Source: Gammaproteobacteria bacterium UBA2965 (GTDB lineage: Bacteria; Pseudomonadota; Gammaproteobacteria; Pseudomonadales; Azotimanducaceae). Taken from it: a stretch of DNA of 64,000 bases. The translations under genes and the position numbers were made by a program. The notes beneath the pieces are model-generated. The model did no database searches and was not told the origin of the DNA. It saw only the letters and a program-made list of their open reading frames with translations. This document shows positions 44,968-54,117 of this stretch, piece after piece. The stretch lies in the NCBI GenBank assembly GCA_002348385.1, contig DEBD01000002.1:62001-126000 (forward strand), given 5' to 3'. Numbering within the stretch: position 1 is the first letter of the stretch; each line of letters begins with the position of its first letter.

Positions 44968-45726
44968 CTATGACGTGCCGCCAACACGCAGGCACTGGCC
45001 GGTCACCCAGGAAGCGGCAGGCGAGCAGAAATACAGCACCGCGGCACCCAGATCTTCCGGCGTCCCCAACCGCCCCGCCGGCAGCTGCAGCGACTGCTGG
45101 AGCCCGTCGAGATCGTCGTCGGTGATGCTGAGCGCCTCCATCATCACCTCGGTGGGCACGAATCCAGGCAGAATGGCATTCACGCGTATATGCGGACCCA
45201 ACTCGTGGGCCAGCGTACGGGTCAGCATGTTGACGCCCGCTTTTGCTGCGCTGTAGTGCCCGCTGCCGGGGAACACGTCCTCAGAAGCCAGTGACGAGGT
45301 GTTCACGATTCGCCCCCCCGGCTCCATGTGCTTGACGGCCGCGCGCACGCCCAGATAGATACCGGTCAGGTTGAGGTTCAGCGTGGCCTCCCACTCTTCG
45401 CGAGGCAGCTCTACCAGAGGTGCCTGCACCGGCGAGCCACCCGCATTGTTCACCCAGATGTTGAGCTTGCCGAACTCGTCCACCGCGCCCTGGGCCAGCG
45501 CCTCCACCTGCGCTTCGTCCGTGACATCGGTGGTCACCGCAATGGCCTTGCCGCCGGCAGCACGAATCTCTCCGGCCACCCGATCGATCTCTTCGGTACG
45601 GCGCGCCGCACACACCACGCTGGCGCCCGCTCCAGACAGCACTTTGGCGATACCCTCGCCAATCCCCCTGCCCGCCCCGGTAACCACCGCAACGTCACCG
45701 GTCAGGTCAAACAGTTCATTTGCCAT
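44968..45726 (-). CDS. Short-chain dehydrogenase/reductase
   Basis: 252 residues, classical SDR. Cofactor motif VVTGAGRGIGEG, NNAG (VNNAGGSPV), catalytic Ser in IVNTSSLAS and YSAAK active site. C-terminal GQCLRVGGTS. NADP(H) is likely because of the Arg pair (CAARRTEEI). It would oxidise or reduce a secondary alcohol/ketone. It lies in a leftward run of catabolic genes. Confidence 0.93.
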   Translation of the reverse strand: MANELFDLTGDVAVVTGAGRGIGEGIAKVLSGAGASVVCAARRTEEIDRVAGEIRAAGGKAIAVTTDVTDEAQVEALAQGAVDEFGKLNIWVNNAGGSPVQAPLVELPREEWEATLNLNLTGIYLGVRAAVKHMEPGGRIVNTSSLASEDVFPGSGHYSAAKAGVNMLTRTLAHELGPHIRVNAILPGFVPTEVMMEALSITDDDLDGLQQSLQLPAGRLGTPEDLGAAVLYFCSPAASWVTGQCLRVGGTS

Positions 45727-45771
45727 GCTTTGCTTCCTCCAGCGCGGGCGCAGTGCGTCCGCGTCTGCCCG

Positions 45772-46641
45772 TTATACGTCGATCCCTTTCGCCCGCTTGT
45801 CCATCAGATCCGCCATGTCCAGCACATAGGGCCCTTGCCGCGCCACCACCGCCTGGGCGTGGGAGGTAACCACATCGTCCCACCCCGGGTGCGGCAAGAT
45901 GTAGAAACGCTCATTCTCGATGGCGTCGAATACCATTTCAGCAACGGTCTCGGGCGCCATACCCTGGGTGAGCGTGTCGCCGATCTGCAACCCGACACCA
46001 TCCGGATTTCTGGCGTTAGCCAGATCGCCCGGCCTATTGCGCTCGGCCTCATCGATACGGGTATTGACCCACCCCGGCACCAGCACCGACGCATTGATTT
46101 CAGATTGCGCCGACTTGAGATCACCCTGCAGCGCTTCGCTCAACAGCACCACCCCGTACTTGCTCACCCCGTAGGGCCCGCCACCGGGCATGAAAGCCGC
46201 CACCGAGGCAGTGTTGACGATATGGCCAGGCTCGCCGTGTTCGAGCATATGCGGCACGAATGTCTGCAGCCCGTAGAGCACGCCGTATAAGTTCACACCC
46301 ATCACCCAGTCCCAATCCACGTCGGGAAGCTTCCAGATGGGGGTCGGCGGACCGCCGTTCACAACGCCCGCGTTGTTACATAGGACATGTACTTTGCCGA
46401 ACCGGGCAGTGGACTCGGCCAGCAGGTTGGCGATGGAGTCCCGGCGCATGGTATCGGTGACCACGCCAAGCACAGGCTGCTGACGCTCCTCGAAATAGGT
46501 CACGGCACTCTGCAGCGCGTTCTCTTCGATATCTGCCAGCACCACGTTCATGCGCGCCTCGGCGAAGCGCTTGGCAAACGCCAGGCCCATGCCGCTGGCA
46601 CCGCCGGTGATCACCGCGGTGCGGCCCTCAAATTCCTTCAT
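45772..46641 (-). CDS. Short-chain dehydrogenase/reductase
   Basis: 289 residues. Motifs VITGGASGMGLAFA, Asp in VVLADIEENAL (NAD preference), CNNAGVVNGG, NTASVAAFMPGG and YGVSK. The C-terminal extension (about 60 residues) with YILPHPGWDD is longer than that of the SDR at 44968. Similar enzymes act on hydrophobic alcohols. Same direction and spacing of 45 bp to the next SDR suggest one operon. Confidence 0.92.
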   Translation of the reverse strand: MKEFEGRTAVITGGASGMGLAFAKRFAEARMNVVLADIEENALQSAVTYFEERQQPVLGVVTDTMRRDSIANLLAESTARFGKVHVLCNNAGVVNGGPPTPIWKLPDVDWDWVMGVNLYGVLYGLQTFVPHMLEHGEPGHIVNTASVAAFMPGGGPYGVSKYGVVLLSEALQGDLKSAQSEINASVLVPGWVNTRIDEAERNRPGDLANARNPDGVGLQIGDTLTQGMAPETVAEMVFDAIENERFYILPHPGWDDVVTSHAQAVVARQGPYVLDMADLMDKRAKGIDV

Positions 46642-46673
46642 TCGTTGATTCCTCCCGAAGCCACAAGTCTACA

Positions 46674-47906
46674 CTAGCCCCCGCCACCGCCGGCCACCTG
46701 AGGTGAGCGCAGTATGGCAAGCGCGATCAGCAAGGCCATCACCAGCAAGCTGCTCGCCAACACGAACGGGGCACCGGGAAAGTAGCTCCCGCTTCCGGAG
46801 GAAAACGCACTGAATGTCTGAGTCATGATCAGCGGCGCGAAGATGGACGTGAAACCCATCAGGCTGCCGATGGCCCCCTGCAATTCTCCCTGGGCATCGT
46901 CTCCCACCGCCTGGGACATGATGCTGCGCAAAGCCGGCATGACAAGGCCCATGAACGCACCTATGGCTATTGCCGGAAACAGCATCCAGCCCTGGGTGGC
47001 CAGACCCGTGGTGAAGAACCCCGCCGCTCCCAGCATCAGGCCCAGGTAGGCGGCGCCGGCTTCGCCCAGCCGCTTCACCACCGGTCCCACCAGGGTGGCT
47101 GACACCAGCGCGCCGGAAAGCCCAACTACGGCCAGAGCCAACCCGATCTGGCCCGCCGACCATTGAAACTTGTGCAGCACGTAGTAGGTCCAGGTAGACG
47201 GATTCACATCGTGCGCCATATGGTAGAGAACCAGCACACCGAACAATCCGAACACTACGGGAAACTGACGCACAGCTTTGAGCGCACCTACGGGATTGGC
47301 GCGCTTCCAATCGAATGGCCGCCGCTTGTCGCGAGCCAACGTCTCCGGCAGCACCATAAGGCCGTAGATCACGTTCGCCAGCGCCAGGCCCGCAGCGGCG
47401 AAGAAAGGTACACGAAGACCCGACTCACCGAGCAATCCGCCGATGGCTGGGCCCATGACGAAGCCCACTCCCCAGGCCGCGCCGATGAGGCCGAAGCGCG
47501 CGGCGCGATCCTCCTCATGGGTGATGTCCGCCACGTAAGCATTGGCCGTTGCGAACGTGGCAGCCGCCATACCGGCCACCAGCCGTCCGGCGAATAACCA
47601 CCACAGGCTCGGGGCGAAACCCATGATCACATAGTCCATCCCCAGGGCTGCCAGAGAGACCAGCAGCACCGGCCGGCGCCCGAAGCGGTCGGAGAGATTG
47701 CCGATGACCGGGGCAAACAGGAACTGCGCCAGGGCAAACACGAACATCAGCCCCCCGCCGTATGCGGCGGCCTCGGCGATGCTGGTTTCGCCCAGTTGCG
47801 CGATGAGCTTGGGCAGCACAGGGATAATGACCCCGAAAGCCACCGTATCCACGAAAATGGTGATCAGAATGAACGCTAAAGCGTGCTTTCCAGGCTGCCG
47901 CGGCAT
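46674..47906 (-). CDS. Major facilitator superfamily transporter, TetA-like
   Basis: 410 residues, twelve helices. The DHA1 motif A is GNLSDRFGRRPVLL between helices 2 and 3, and motif C-like GFVMGPAIGGLLGE is in helix 5, both marks of proton-coupled exporters. The N-terminus resembles TetA (FVDTVAFGVIIPVLPKLI). It may export a drug or a toxic intermediate of the neighbouring pathway. Ends in a Gly-rich tail (VAGGGGG). Confidence 0.88.
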   Translation of the reverse strand: MPRQPGKHALAFILITIFVDTVAFGVIIPVLPKLIAQLGETSIAEAAAYGGGLMFVFALAQFLFAPVIGNLSDRFGRRPVLLVSLAALGMDYVIMGFAPSLWWLFAGRLVAGMAAATFATANAYVADITHEEDRAARFGLIGAAWGVGFVMGPAIGGLLGESGLRVPFFAAAGLALANVIYGLMVLPETLARDKRRPFDWKRANPVGALKAVRQFPVVFGLFGVLVLYHMAHDVNPSTWTYYVLHKFQWSAGQIGLALAVVGLSGALVSATLVGPVVKRLGEAGAAYLGLMLGAAGFFTTGLATQGWMLFPAIAIGAFMGLVMPALRSIMSQAVGDDAQGELQGAIGSLMGFTSIFAPLIMTQTFSAFSSGSGSYFPGAPFVLASSLLVMALLIALAILRSPQVAGGGGG

Positions 47907-47989
47907 GATCCTTCCCCGAAGACGTCCAGCAAAGCGTTAGCGCGTGAGCGTGTCAAACCCTGTCGAGCCGCAGCAGCTGGGCCCGGCGC

Positions 47990-48412
47990 TCAGGCCGCGG
48001 GCAAGCGGATGCTAGCAGTACCTTCCAGGAGGCGGCCTTTGCGGTCGCCCTCGCCCTCGAAGTACAACCAGATATCGCAGTCGGCCAAGCGCTGGCCATC
48101 TTCCTCACGCAGCGCTGTCACCACCCCCTGGGCAATCACATGATCCTCATCAAGCACTACCTGAGGGAAGCGCATGACCAGACGGCGAATGCAGTAGGGT
48201 CCAGCCCATTCGTGCAGCATGTTGACCATGTAGGACAGACCGAGCGGACCCTGGTTGATGGTACGGTCTCCATAGCCCAGCTTGGCAACGGTTTTCCGGT
48301 CCCAATGCACGGGATTGGGGTCGCGGAGTATGGCGGCCATGGTGCGCATGCGCTCAGGGGCTACCCGGGGCATGTCCCAATCCGGAATCGCATCGCCTAC
48401 GTTAACTTGCAT
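47990..48412 (-). CDS. MaoC-like dehydratase, C-terminal/hydratase subunit
   Basis: 140 residues of hot-dog fold. The hydratase-2 active-site motif RDPNPVHWD is at residues 30-38, with INQGPLGLSYM following, so this subunit carries the catalytic Asp/His pair. It probably pairs with the subunit encoded upstream, overlapping by 11 bp, to make an enoyl-CoA hydratase for bulky acyl-CoAs, as in steroid side-chain breakdown. Confidence 0.85.
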   Translation of the reverse strand: MQVNVGDAIPDWDMPRVAPERMRTMAAILRDPNPVHWDRKTVAKLGYGDRTINQGPLGLSYMVNMLHEWAGPYCIRRLVMRFPQVVLDEDHVIAQGVVTALREEDGQRLADCDIWLYFEGEGDRKGRLLEGTASIRLPAA

Positions 48413-48851
48413 TGCCGCTCCTCCCGTAGGTCCATGTAATCGTGCTGCGCGCTACCAACTCGCCATCGGCCTTGGCGACGTCGAACTGAAACTGAATCCG
48501 GTCGAACACCCGGTTCTCGTCACCACGCCGGTCAGCTTCGGTCACTCGGGCGGAGATGGCGTAGGTTACCTCTTCCAGAATCGGCGCGAAGAACTCCCAG
48601 TCGTAGCTCTCGATACCGATGGAGAAATCCGACTCCGCCTGCCCCAACGCGAACATCTCACCAATGCTCGTGTTGGCGCCAATGATGGGCATGTGAAACA
48701 TCACCACGGGGTGCACCATCCCGCCTGGCAGCAATTCGGCCCCCGTGCACTCCGTGAGCAGAAAGTTCTCCCAGTGGGCAACCGTGTATTCCCCACCCGG
48801 AAACTCGTAGCCAACCAAGGCCTCTATCTCCGCAGCGTCTGGCATGGCCAT
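48402..48851 (-). CDS. MaoC-like dehydratase, N-terminal (FAS1-type) subunit
   Basis: 149 residues from the ATG at 48851 with AAAGGAGG seven bases ahead. Hot-dog fold residues such as GAELLPGGMVHPVVMFH and SYDWEFFAPILEEVTYAI are visible, but the D-x-x-x-x-H catalytic motif is lost. This is the usual partner half of a split MaoC hydratase heterodimer. The overlap with the catalytic subunit gene implies coupled synthesis. Confidence 0.75.
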   Translation of the reverse strand: MAMPDAAEIEALVGYEFPGGEYTVAHWENFLLTECTGAELLPGGMVHPVVMFHMPIIGANTSIGEMFALGQAESDFSIGIESYDWEFFAPILEEVTYAISARVTEADRRGDENRVFDRIQFQFDVAKADGELVARSTITWTYGRSGNAS

Positions 48852-48936
48852 GGCGCATCCTCCTTTTGCCTGAGCCATCCCAAGCTTAGAGCATCCCGCA
48901 AGCGGCAACTAGCTGCGAGCAGGCATCGCCATCGGG

Positions 48937-49941
48937 TCAGGGCTTCACCATCAGCTTGCCCGTATGGCCACCACTGAACAGCGTGAGCAAGGCCTCGGGA
49001 AATCCGTCTATACCCTCAACCACATGCTCACGAAGATGAAACTGGCCGGATACCAGCCACTCGGTAAGCTCCCGCTCGGCCTGAGGGAACACGGCGCTGT
49101 GATAGTCCACCGTGAATCCACGCATGCTGGAGTTGCGCTCCGCCAGGCGCAGATACAGGCTCGGGCCGCGCACGTTGTCCATGCGCTGATACTGCGAGAT
49201 GGCGCCGCAGATAACGACTCGCGACGCTGGAGCCAGGTTATCGAGCACGGTATCCAACAGCTCACCGCCCACATTGTCGAAATATACGTTCACGCCGTTG
49301 GGGGCGAGCTCCGCCAGCCGGGCCGCCACATCCTCGTTTTTGTAATCGATACCGGCCTCGCAGCCGAGTTCCTCCTCCAGGTATTTCACCTTGTCGGGGG
49401 CGCCGGCGATACCTATCACCCGAGCACCCCGTATGCGCGCGATCTCGCAAGCCACGGAGCCAACCGCACCCCCCGCGGCGGAAACCACCACGGTGTCGCC
49501 TGCGCTGACCTCGCCGACCGTCACCATACCCACATAGGCGGTGAGACCCGTGGTAAGGCCCAGCACCCCGACGTAGGTCTGCGCAGGCACCTGGCTGGTG
49601 TCGAGCTTGCGGAACATGGCCGCGGGCGCCACCAAGTGCGTCTGCGCGCCCATGGGTCCGAACACTTCGTCGCCCGCCGCCAGATCGTCGCTGGCGCTGG
49701 CCACCACGCGACCCACGCCTAGCGCGGTAATGGGTTGGCCGATGGGTGCCGTGCCGTGCAGTCCCCCACCATCAAGCGTAGTGGTGATGAAGGCATCAAT
49801 GGATAGATGTCCCACTTCCACCAGTACCTGGCCCGGTCCCGGCTCGCCCAGCGTGTCATCCACCACAGCGAAGCAATCCTGGCTGACCATGCCCTCCGGC
49901 CGCTTTGCCAGCACCGCCTTACGAATCGCTATTTCCGCCAT
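48937..49941 (-). CDS. MDR-family NADP-dependent oxidoreductase (quinone oxidoreductase/alkenal reductase-like)
   Basis: 334 residues. GroES-like N-terminal part (GPGQVLVEVGHLSIDAF) and a Rossmann domain with VVVSAAGGAVGSVACEIA; it lacks the zinc-binding cysteines of alcohol dehydrogenases. C-terminal GFPEALLTLFSGGHTGKLMVK is typical of curcumin/prostaglandin reductase-like MDRs that reduce enones with NADPH. First gene of the leftward catabolic run. Confidence 0.9.
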   Translation of the reverse strand: MAEIAIRKAVLAKRPEGMVSQDCFAVVDDTLGEPGPGQVLVEVGHLSIDAFITTTLDGGGLHGTAPIGQPITALGVGRVVASASDDLAAGDEVFGPMGAQTHLVAPAAMFRKLDTSQVPAQTYVGVLGLTTGLTAYVGMVTVGEVSAGDTVVVSAAGGAVGSVACEIARIRGARVIGIAGAPDKVKYLEEELGCEAGIDYKNEDVAARLAELAPNGVNVYFDNVGGELLDTVLDNLAPASRVVICGAISQYQRMDNVRGPSLYLRLAERNSSMRGFTVDYHSAVFPQAERELTEWLVSGQFHLREHVVEGIDGFPEALLTLFSGGHTGKLMVKP

Positions 49942-50103
49942 TTCGCGTCCTCATCCGTTACGTCCCGCCAAACGTGCCAGCGCCGCGGCGGACACGCCCC
50001 AAAAAAGGGCGCACATTCAAACCAACCAACGAATTACAGTCAACTACAACGGTTTTCTCGCCATCCCTGGCCCGGTAAGATCAAATCTCACGAGAGGAAC
50101 GCA

Positions 50104-50655
50104 ATGAACAAGATCGAACCCCACCAGAGTTGGCTGCCGCTGGAAGAACGCGCGGCCAAAGAAACCAACCCTCGCCACAAGAAGCTGCTCACCGAGGTGC
50201 GCGACCACATGGAGCATGAGATCAAGGGCGAGCTGGAACCCCTGATGGCGACCCTAACCGAAGAGCCCATCTACCATTTCTGGGGCGACAACCCGAACAT
50301 CATCCAAGGCTACGATGCCGTGAAGGGCTTTTATCAGGCCATGATGTCGGTAGGCGGCCAGCAGTTCGAGGTGGTGGTGGAACGGATCGTGGTAGACGAC
50401 GGCGCCGTGATCACCGAGGGCCAGGTCAAGAACGTGCAGAAGGGCGCCAACCTGAAAGCAATGGGTGTAGAAGAGGTCGAAGGCGCGCCGGTGGAAGACG
50501 ATGAGCTGTTCGTCACCACCGCGCAGCTGGTGACTGTGTGGCCCGCCGACGAGAAAGGCAAGCTGGTGGGCGAAGACATCTATTTCGGAGAAAACTCCGC
50601 CAACAACATCGAGCGGATCACCCGCGACGAGATACCCGACTACTATCAGATCTAG
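50104..50655 (+). CDS. NTF2/SnoaL-like protein
   Basis: 183 residues from the ATG at 50104 with GAGAGGA ahead. A cone-shaped NTF2-like fold is suggested by YHFWGDNPNIIQGYDAVKGFYQAMM and QQFEVVVERIVVDDGAVITEGQVKNV. Such proteins are isomerases or cyclases, for example ketosteroid isomerase-like, so it could join the adjacent pathway. Acidic; no signal. Divergent from the MDR reductase. Confidence 0.7.
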   Translation: MNKIEPHQSWLPLEERAAKETNPRHKKLLTEVRDHMEHEIKGELEPLMATLTEEPIYHFWGDNPNIIQGYDAVKGFYQAMMSVGGQQFEVVVERIVVDDGAVITEGQVKNVQKGANLKAMGVEEVEGAPVEDDELFVTTAQLVTVWPADEKGKLVGEDIYFGENSANNIERITRDEIPDYYQI

Positions 50656-50698
50656 AGCGCGCCCACTAAATCGGCTGCGCTAAGGTCGGCCAACCAAT

Positions 50699-52402
50699 TC
50701 AGTCGTGAACCGCCGCCCCCGCATCAGGGCGGCGCCGATCCACGCCGCCCTCCAGGGCACCCTCTTCATTCACCACGATCACGTAAGCACGGCCCTGCGC
50801 TGTGCGTTCAGCCACCACATGGCCGCGAGCCCGCAGCAGTTCTAGCGTGTCCGGTGAGAATCCGTTGCGCTCCACATACACCTGATCGGGCATCCACTGA
50901 TGGTGATAGCGCCCGGCATCCACGGCAGCTTGAGCATTCAGCCCGAAATCCACCACATTGACGATGGTCTGCAGTACGGTGTTGATAATGGTGCGCCCTC
51001 CGGGAGAGCCGGTGACCATCAAAAGCTCACCGTCGCGCTCGACAATGGTGGGGCTCATGCTAGACAGCATGCGCTTGCCGGGCTGGGCCAGGTTAGGCTC
51101 CGTACCAATGAGCCCCCGGCGGGAAGTGAGCCCCGGCGCTGCATTGAAATCGCCCATTTCGTTGTTCAGCAAAAACCCACCACCAGGCACTACGATCCCC
51201 GACCCGTAGCCCCATTCCAGCGTATAGGTCAACGAGACCGCATTGCGATCCTTGTCTACCACCGACAGGTGAGTGGTTTCCTCACTCTCTAAAGGCCAGG
51301 TGAAGCCTTCTGTGGCCGAGGTCGAGGCGGCGTCCAAAGCGATCTGGTCGCGCAGCTTTTCCGCATAGGGTTTGCCGGTCAGTCGGGCCAAAGGTATATC
51401 TGGATTGAAATCCGAATCCCCGAGATGGCGCGCACGGTCCTCATAAGCACGGCGCATGGCCTCGATGGAGACATGCATCGCCGCCGCCGACCCGAACCCG
51501 TGTGCCGACATCTCATAGCCTTCCAGGATGTTCAGCATCTGCACTAATGCCACGCCACCGGAACTGGGCGGCGGCATGGAGATCACGCCGACCCCCCTAT
51601 AGTCGCCTCGTATAGGCACACGCTTCACCGGTCGATAGCCAGCCAGATCGTCCAGGGTGATGAGTCCTCCGCCACGCCGCATCTCTGCAACGATCAGTTC
51701 CGCCGTAACCCCGCGGTAGAAACCATCCGGGCCCCGCGCGGCGATGCGGCGCAGCGTTCTCGCCAGATCCGGCTGGCGCAGCTTGGTACCGGCCTGCAGC
51801 GGTTCGCCATCGTCGGAAAACTGAGCCATGGTAGCGGGATAGGGGGCAAACCGGGGCAGCGCGGACGCCAGCGATGCGCCCAGACCGTGGGTAACAGTGA
51901 AGCCGTCGGCGGCCAGTCTGATCGCCGGCTTAAGCAATGTGCTCCAGCGCACCGTGCCGTGCTCACGCCAGGCCTGATGTAATCCGGCCACCGTGCCCGG
52001 CACTCCAACAGCAGCATGGCTCATGTGATGCTTGCGGAAGTCGTAATCACCCTCCACCAGCCACATGTTCGGGTGAGACGCTGCGGGTGCCGTCTCACGG
52101 AAGTCGAAGGCCTCCGGCTCACCCTGATCAGGACGGAATACCAGGAAGCCACCCCCACCGATGTTGCCGGCGGTGGGATGCACCACCGCCAGCGCAAACG
52201 CGGTTGCCACCGCCGCATCCACCGCATTGCCGCCGCGACGCAGAACTTGCGCGCCAACTTCGGAAGCAATGGCGTTCGCCGAGACCACCATTCCCTTGTT
52301 GGCCCGAATCGGCGCATTGGCCGCTAGAGCGGTCTGGCAAGCCAGAAAGGCAAAAAACAAAACAGCCAATGCTTTGCATGTTGGCTTGGCACGACTTCGC
52401 AT
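50699..52402 (-). CDS. ggt: Gamma-glutamyltranspeptidase
   Basis: 567 residues from the ATG at 52402, giving a signal peptide (ALAVLFFAFLACQTALA); longer starts are possible. It is an N-terminal nucleophile hydrolase that self-cleaves before Thr376 in EETTHLSVVD. RETAP (FDFRETAPAA) binds the gamma-glutamyl carboxylate, and MLSSMSPTI and SPGGRTI complete the site. It processes glutathione in the periplasm, an interesting companion to gshA at 61.5 kb. Confidence 0.94.
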   Translation of the reverse strand: MRSRAKPTCKALAVLFFAFLACQTALAANAPIRANKGMVVSANAIASEVGAQVLRRGGNAVDAAVATAFALAVVHPTAGNIGGGGFLVFRPDQGEPEAFDFRETAPAASHPNMWLVEGDYDFRKHHMSHAAVGVPGTVAGLHQAWREHGTVRWSTLLKPAIRLAADGFTVTHGLGASLASALPRFAPYPATMAQFSDDGEPLQAGTKLRQPDLARTLRRIAARGPDGFYRGVTAELIVAEMRRGGGLITLDDLAGYRPVKRVPIRGDYRGVGVISMPPPSSGGVALVQMLNILEGYEMSAHGFGSAAAMHVSIEAMRRAYEDRARHLGDSDFNPDIPLARLTGKPYAEKLRDQIALDAASTSATEGFTWPLESEETTHLSVVDKDRNAVSLTYTLEWGYGSGIVVPGGGFLLNNEMGDFNAAPGLTSRRGLIGTEPNLAQPGKRMLSSMSPTIVERDGELLMVTGSPGGRTIINTVLQTIVNVVDFGLNAQAAVDAGRYHHQWMPDQVYVERNGFSPDTLELLRARGHVVAERTAQGRAYVIVVNEEGALEGGVDRRRPDAGAAVHD

Positions 52403-52520
52403 AGAGGATCCTAAAGTTGCCTTGCATTCGAGGTTGGCAATACTCATCAGGCCGATGGGCGAATGCAAGGATGTTCTGTGCTAGCGTGCAGCGATCTGCG
52501 CTGTGTCAGGGACCACAACA

Positions 52521-53369
52521 ATGAATATCGGACTATCCAGCTTTCCCACGGACTACTCCATGTCGGCGACGGCGCTCGGCCGCACCGCGGAGGAGCGAGG
52601 CTTCGAGTCGCTGTTCGTGGTCGAGCATACCCACATCCCGGCATCGCGGCGCACGCCCTATGCGCTGGGGGGCGATCTTCCGAGCATCTACTGGGAGAGC
52701 TATGAGCCGTTCACGTACCTCGCCCAGGTAGCCGCCGTCACGGAGAATCTGCAGATCGGAACCGGCATCTGCCTGGTCCCGGAGCATCACCCCATCGCTC
52801 TGGCCAAGCGGGTGGCTTCACTGGATTCCCTGTCCGGAGGACGCTTTCTGTTTGGCGTCGGCGCCGGCTGGAACGCCGAAGAACTGGAGAATCACGGCGT
52901 GGAATTTGGAGATCGCTGGAAAGTGCTGCGCGAACACGTGCTGGCCATGAAGCAATGCTGGACCGAAAAAGACGCGGAGTATCACGGCGAGTTCGTGGAC
53001 TTCGATCCCGTTTGGGTAGAACCCAAGCCCGTTCGCAAGCCGCACCCACCCATCCTCATCGGCGCGTCTTCCAAATGGGCCATCGAGCGCATCGTGGAGT
53101 ACGCCGACGGCTGGCTGCCCATTCTGGCGCCAGATTTCGATGAGCGCCTGGCACAGTTGAACCAGCTGTGCGAGGAGCAGGGACGCGACCCAGCGGAGAT
53201 CGAGATCACCGTATTCGGCAACGCGGAAAACCCCGAGGTGCTGGCGGAGTTGGCGGAGAAAGGCGTGAACCGATTGGTCCTCGGCTTGCCCACGGTTGGA
53301 GAGGACCAAGCCCTAAAGGTGATGGACGGTTACACTCAGACCCTGGAATGGGCGCAGCAGTTGGGCTGA
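52521..53369 (+). CDS. LLM-class flavin-dependent oxidoreductase
   Basis: 282 residues of TIM-barrel luciferase-like fold (ATG at 52521). FESLFVVEHTHIP, GTGICLVPEHHPIALAKRVASLDSLSGGRF (in pieces) and GVGAGWNAEELENHG are the classic F420-dependent-oxidoreductase signature. Whether it uses FMN or F420 cannot be told here. It is divergent from ggt. Confidence 0.88.
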   Translation: MNIGLSSFPTDYSMSATALGRTAEERGFESLFVVEHTHIPASRRTPYALGGDLPSIYWESYEPFTYLAQVAAVTENLQIGTGICLVPEHHPIALAKRVASLDSLSGGRFLFGVGAGWNAEELENHGVEFGDRWKVLREHVLAMKQCWTEKDAEYHGEFVDFDPVWVEPKPVRKPHPPILIGASSKWAIERIVEYADGWLPILAPDFDERLAQLNQLCEEQGRDPAEIEITVFGNAENPEVLAELAEKGVNRLVLGLPTVGEDQALKVMDGYTQTLEWAQQLG

Positions 53370-53371
53370 AA

Positions 53372-53965
53372 TCAGCCCACCTTCTGCGCCACGGCGCGGG
53401 TCAACGCCACGGTCTGTCCGTCAGGGTCCTGCAGCAGAGACTCTTCCGCGGCGATCAGCCGCAACCCGTCGAGCTGGCGCCGCAGTTCTCCCTGCGCCAG
53501 CCGGAAGCTCGGATTGCGCGGCCCCGCCACCTGCTCCGAAGTCTGCAGGTGCTCTTCCACGATGAGGTATCCGCCCGGAGTCAGGCGCTCGGCAAGCGTC
53601 TCGAGCAGTGGTGCGTTGACGTAACGGAATAGGGCGATCACCTGATAGCCGTCCAGCGCTTCCGGCAAGCCTGTATCCAGATCCCAGGCCAGCCAGCTCA
53701 CCTGGAGCCCCTGATTCGCAGCCAGCTCGGCTCCACGATCGATGGCCTGTTGGGAAATATCCACCGCATCCACGCGGTAGCCGCTGTCTGCCATGAAGCG
53801 CGCATTACGGCCAAGACCACAGGCTACGTCCAAGGCTTTTCCTGGTGGAGCTTGCGGCAACCAGCGAACCAACCAGGGGCTCGGCGAGGGCCGCCCTTCA
53901 TAGGCACCCTGGCCGTATCGCTCATCCCACTTGCGCCGGTCCTCGTCGCTCAAGCGCGCGCCCAC
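53372..53965 (-). CDS. Class I SAM-dependent methyltransferase (TehB-like)
   Basis: 197 residues. It starts KWDERYGQGAYEGRPSPS like the TehB/thiopurine group, then motif I ALDVACGLGRNARFMADSG, VDAVDISQQAID and YLIVEEHLQT. The gene ends 2 bp after the convergent LLM gene. Substrate perhaps a chalcogenide or small thiol, by family only. Confidence 0.85.
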   Translation of the reverse strand: MGARLSDEDRRKWDERYGQGAYEGRPSPSPWLVRWLPQAPPGKALDVACGLGRNARFMADSGYRVDAVDISQQAIDRGAELAANQGLQVSWLAWDLDTGLPEALDGYQVIALFRYVNAPLLETLAERLTPGGYLIVEEHLQTSEQVAGPRNPSFRLAQGELRRQLDGLRLIAAEESLLQDPDGQTVALTRAVAQKVG

Positions 53966-54117
53966 CTCTAATCAGTAGACCTAGATCATGCCATTTGCGT
54001 ACAGCGGCTTCACGCGCCGCGCTAGGCGCAGGATGGACACGTGGGGCTCTTTCGCGCTTGCGTCCACCGTGGGCCGGGTTAGGCTAGCCGGTTTGCTCGA
54101 CAACTCTGGGGCAGCAA

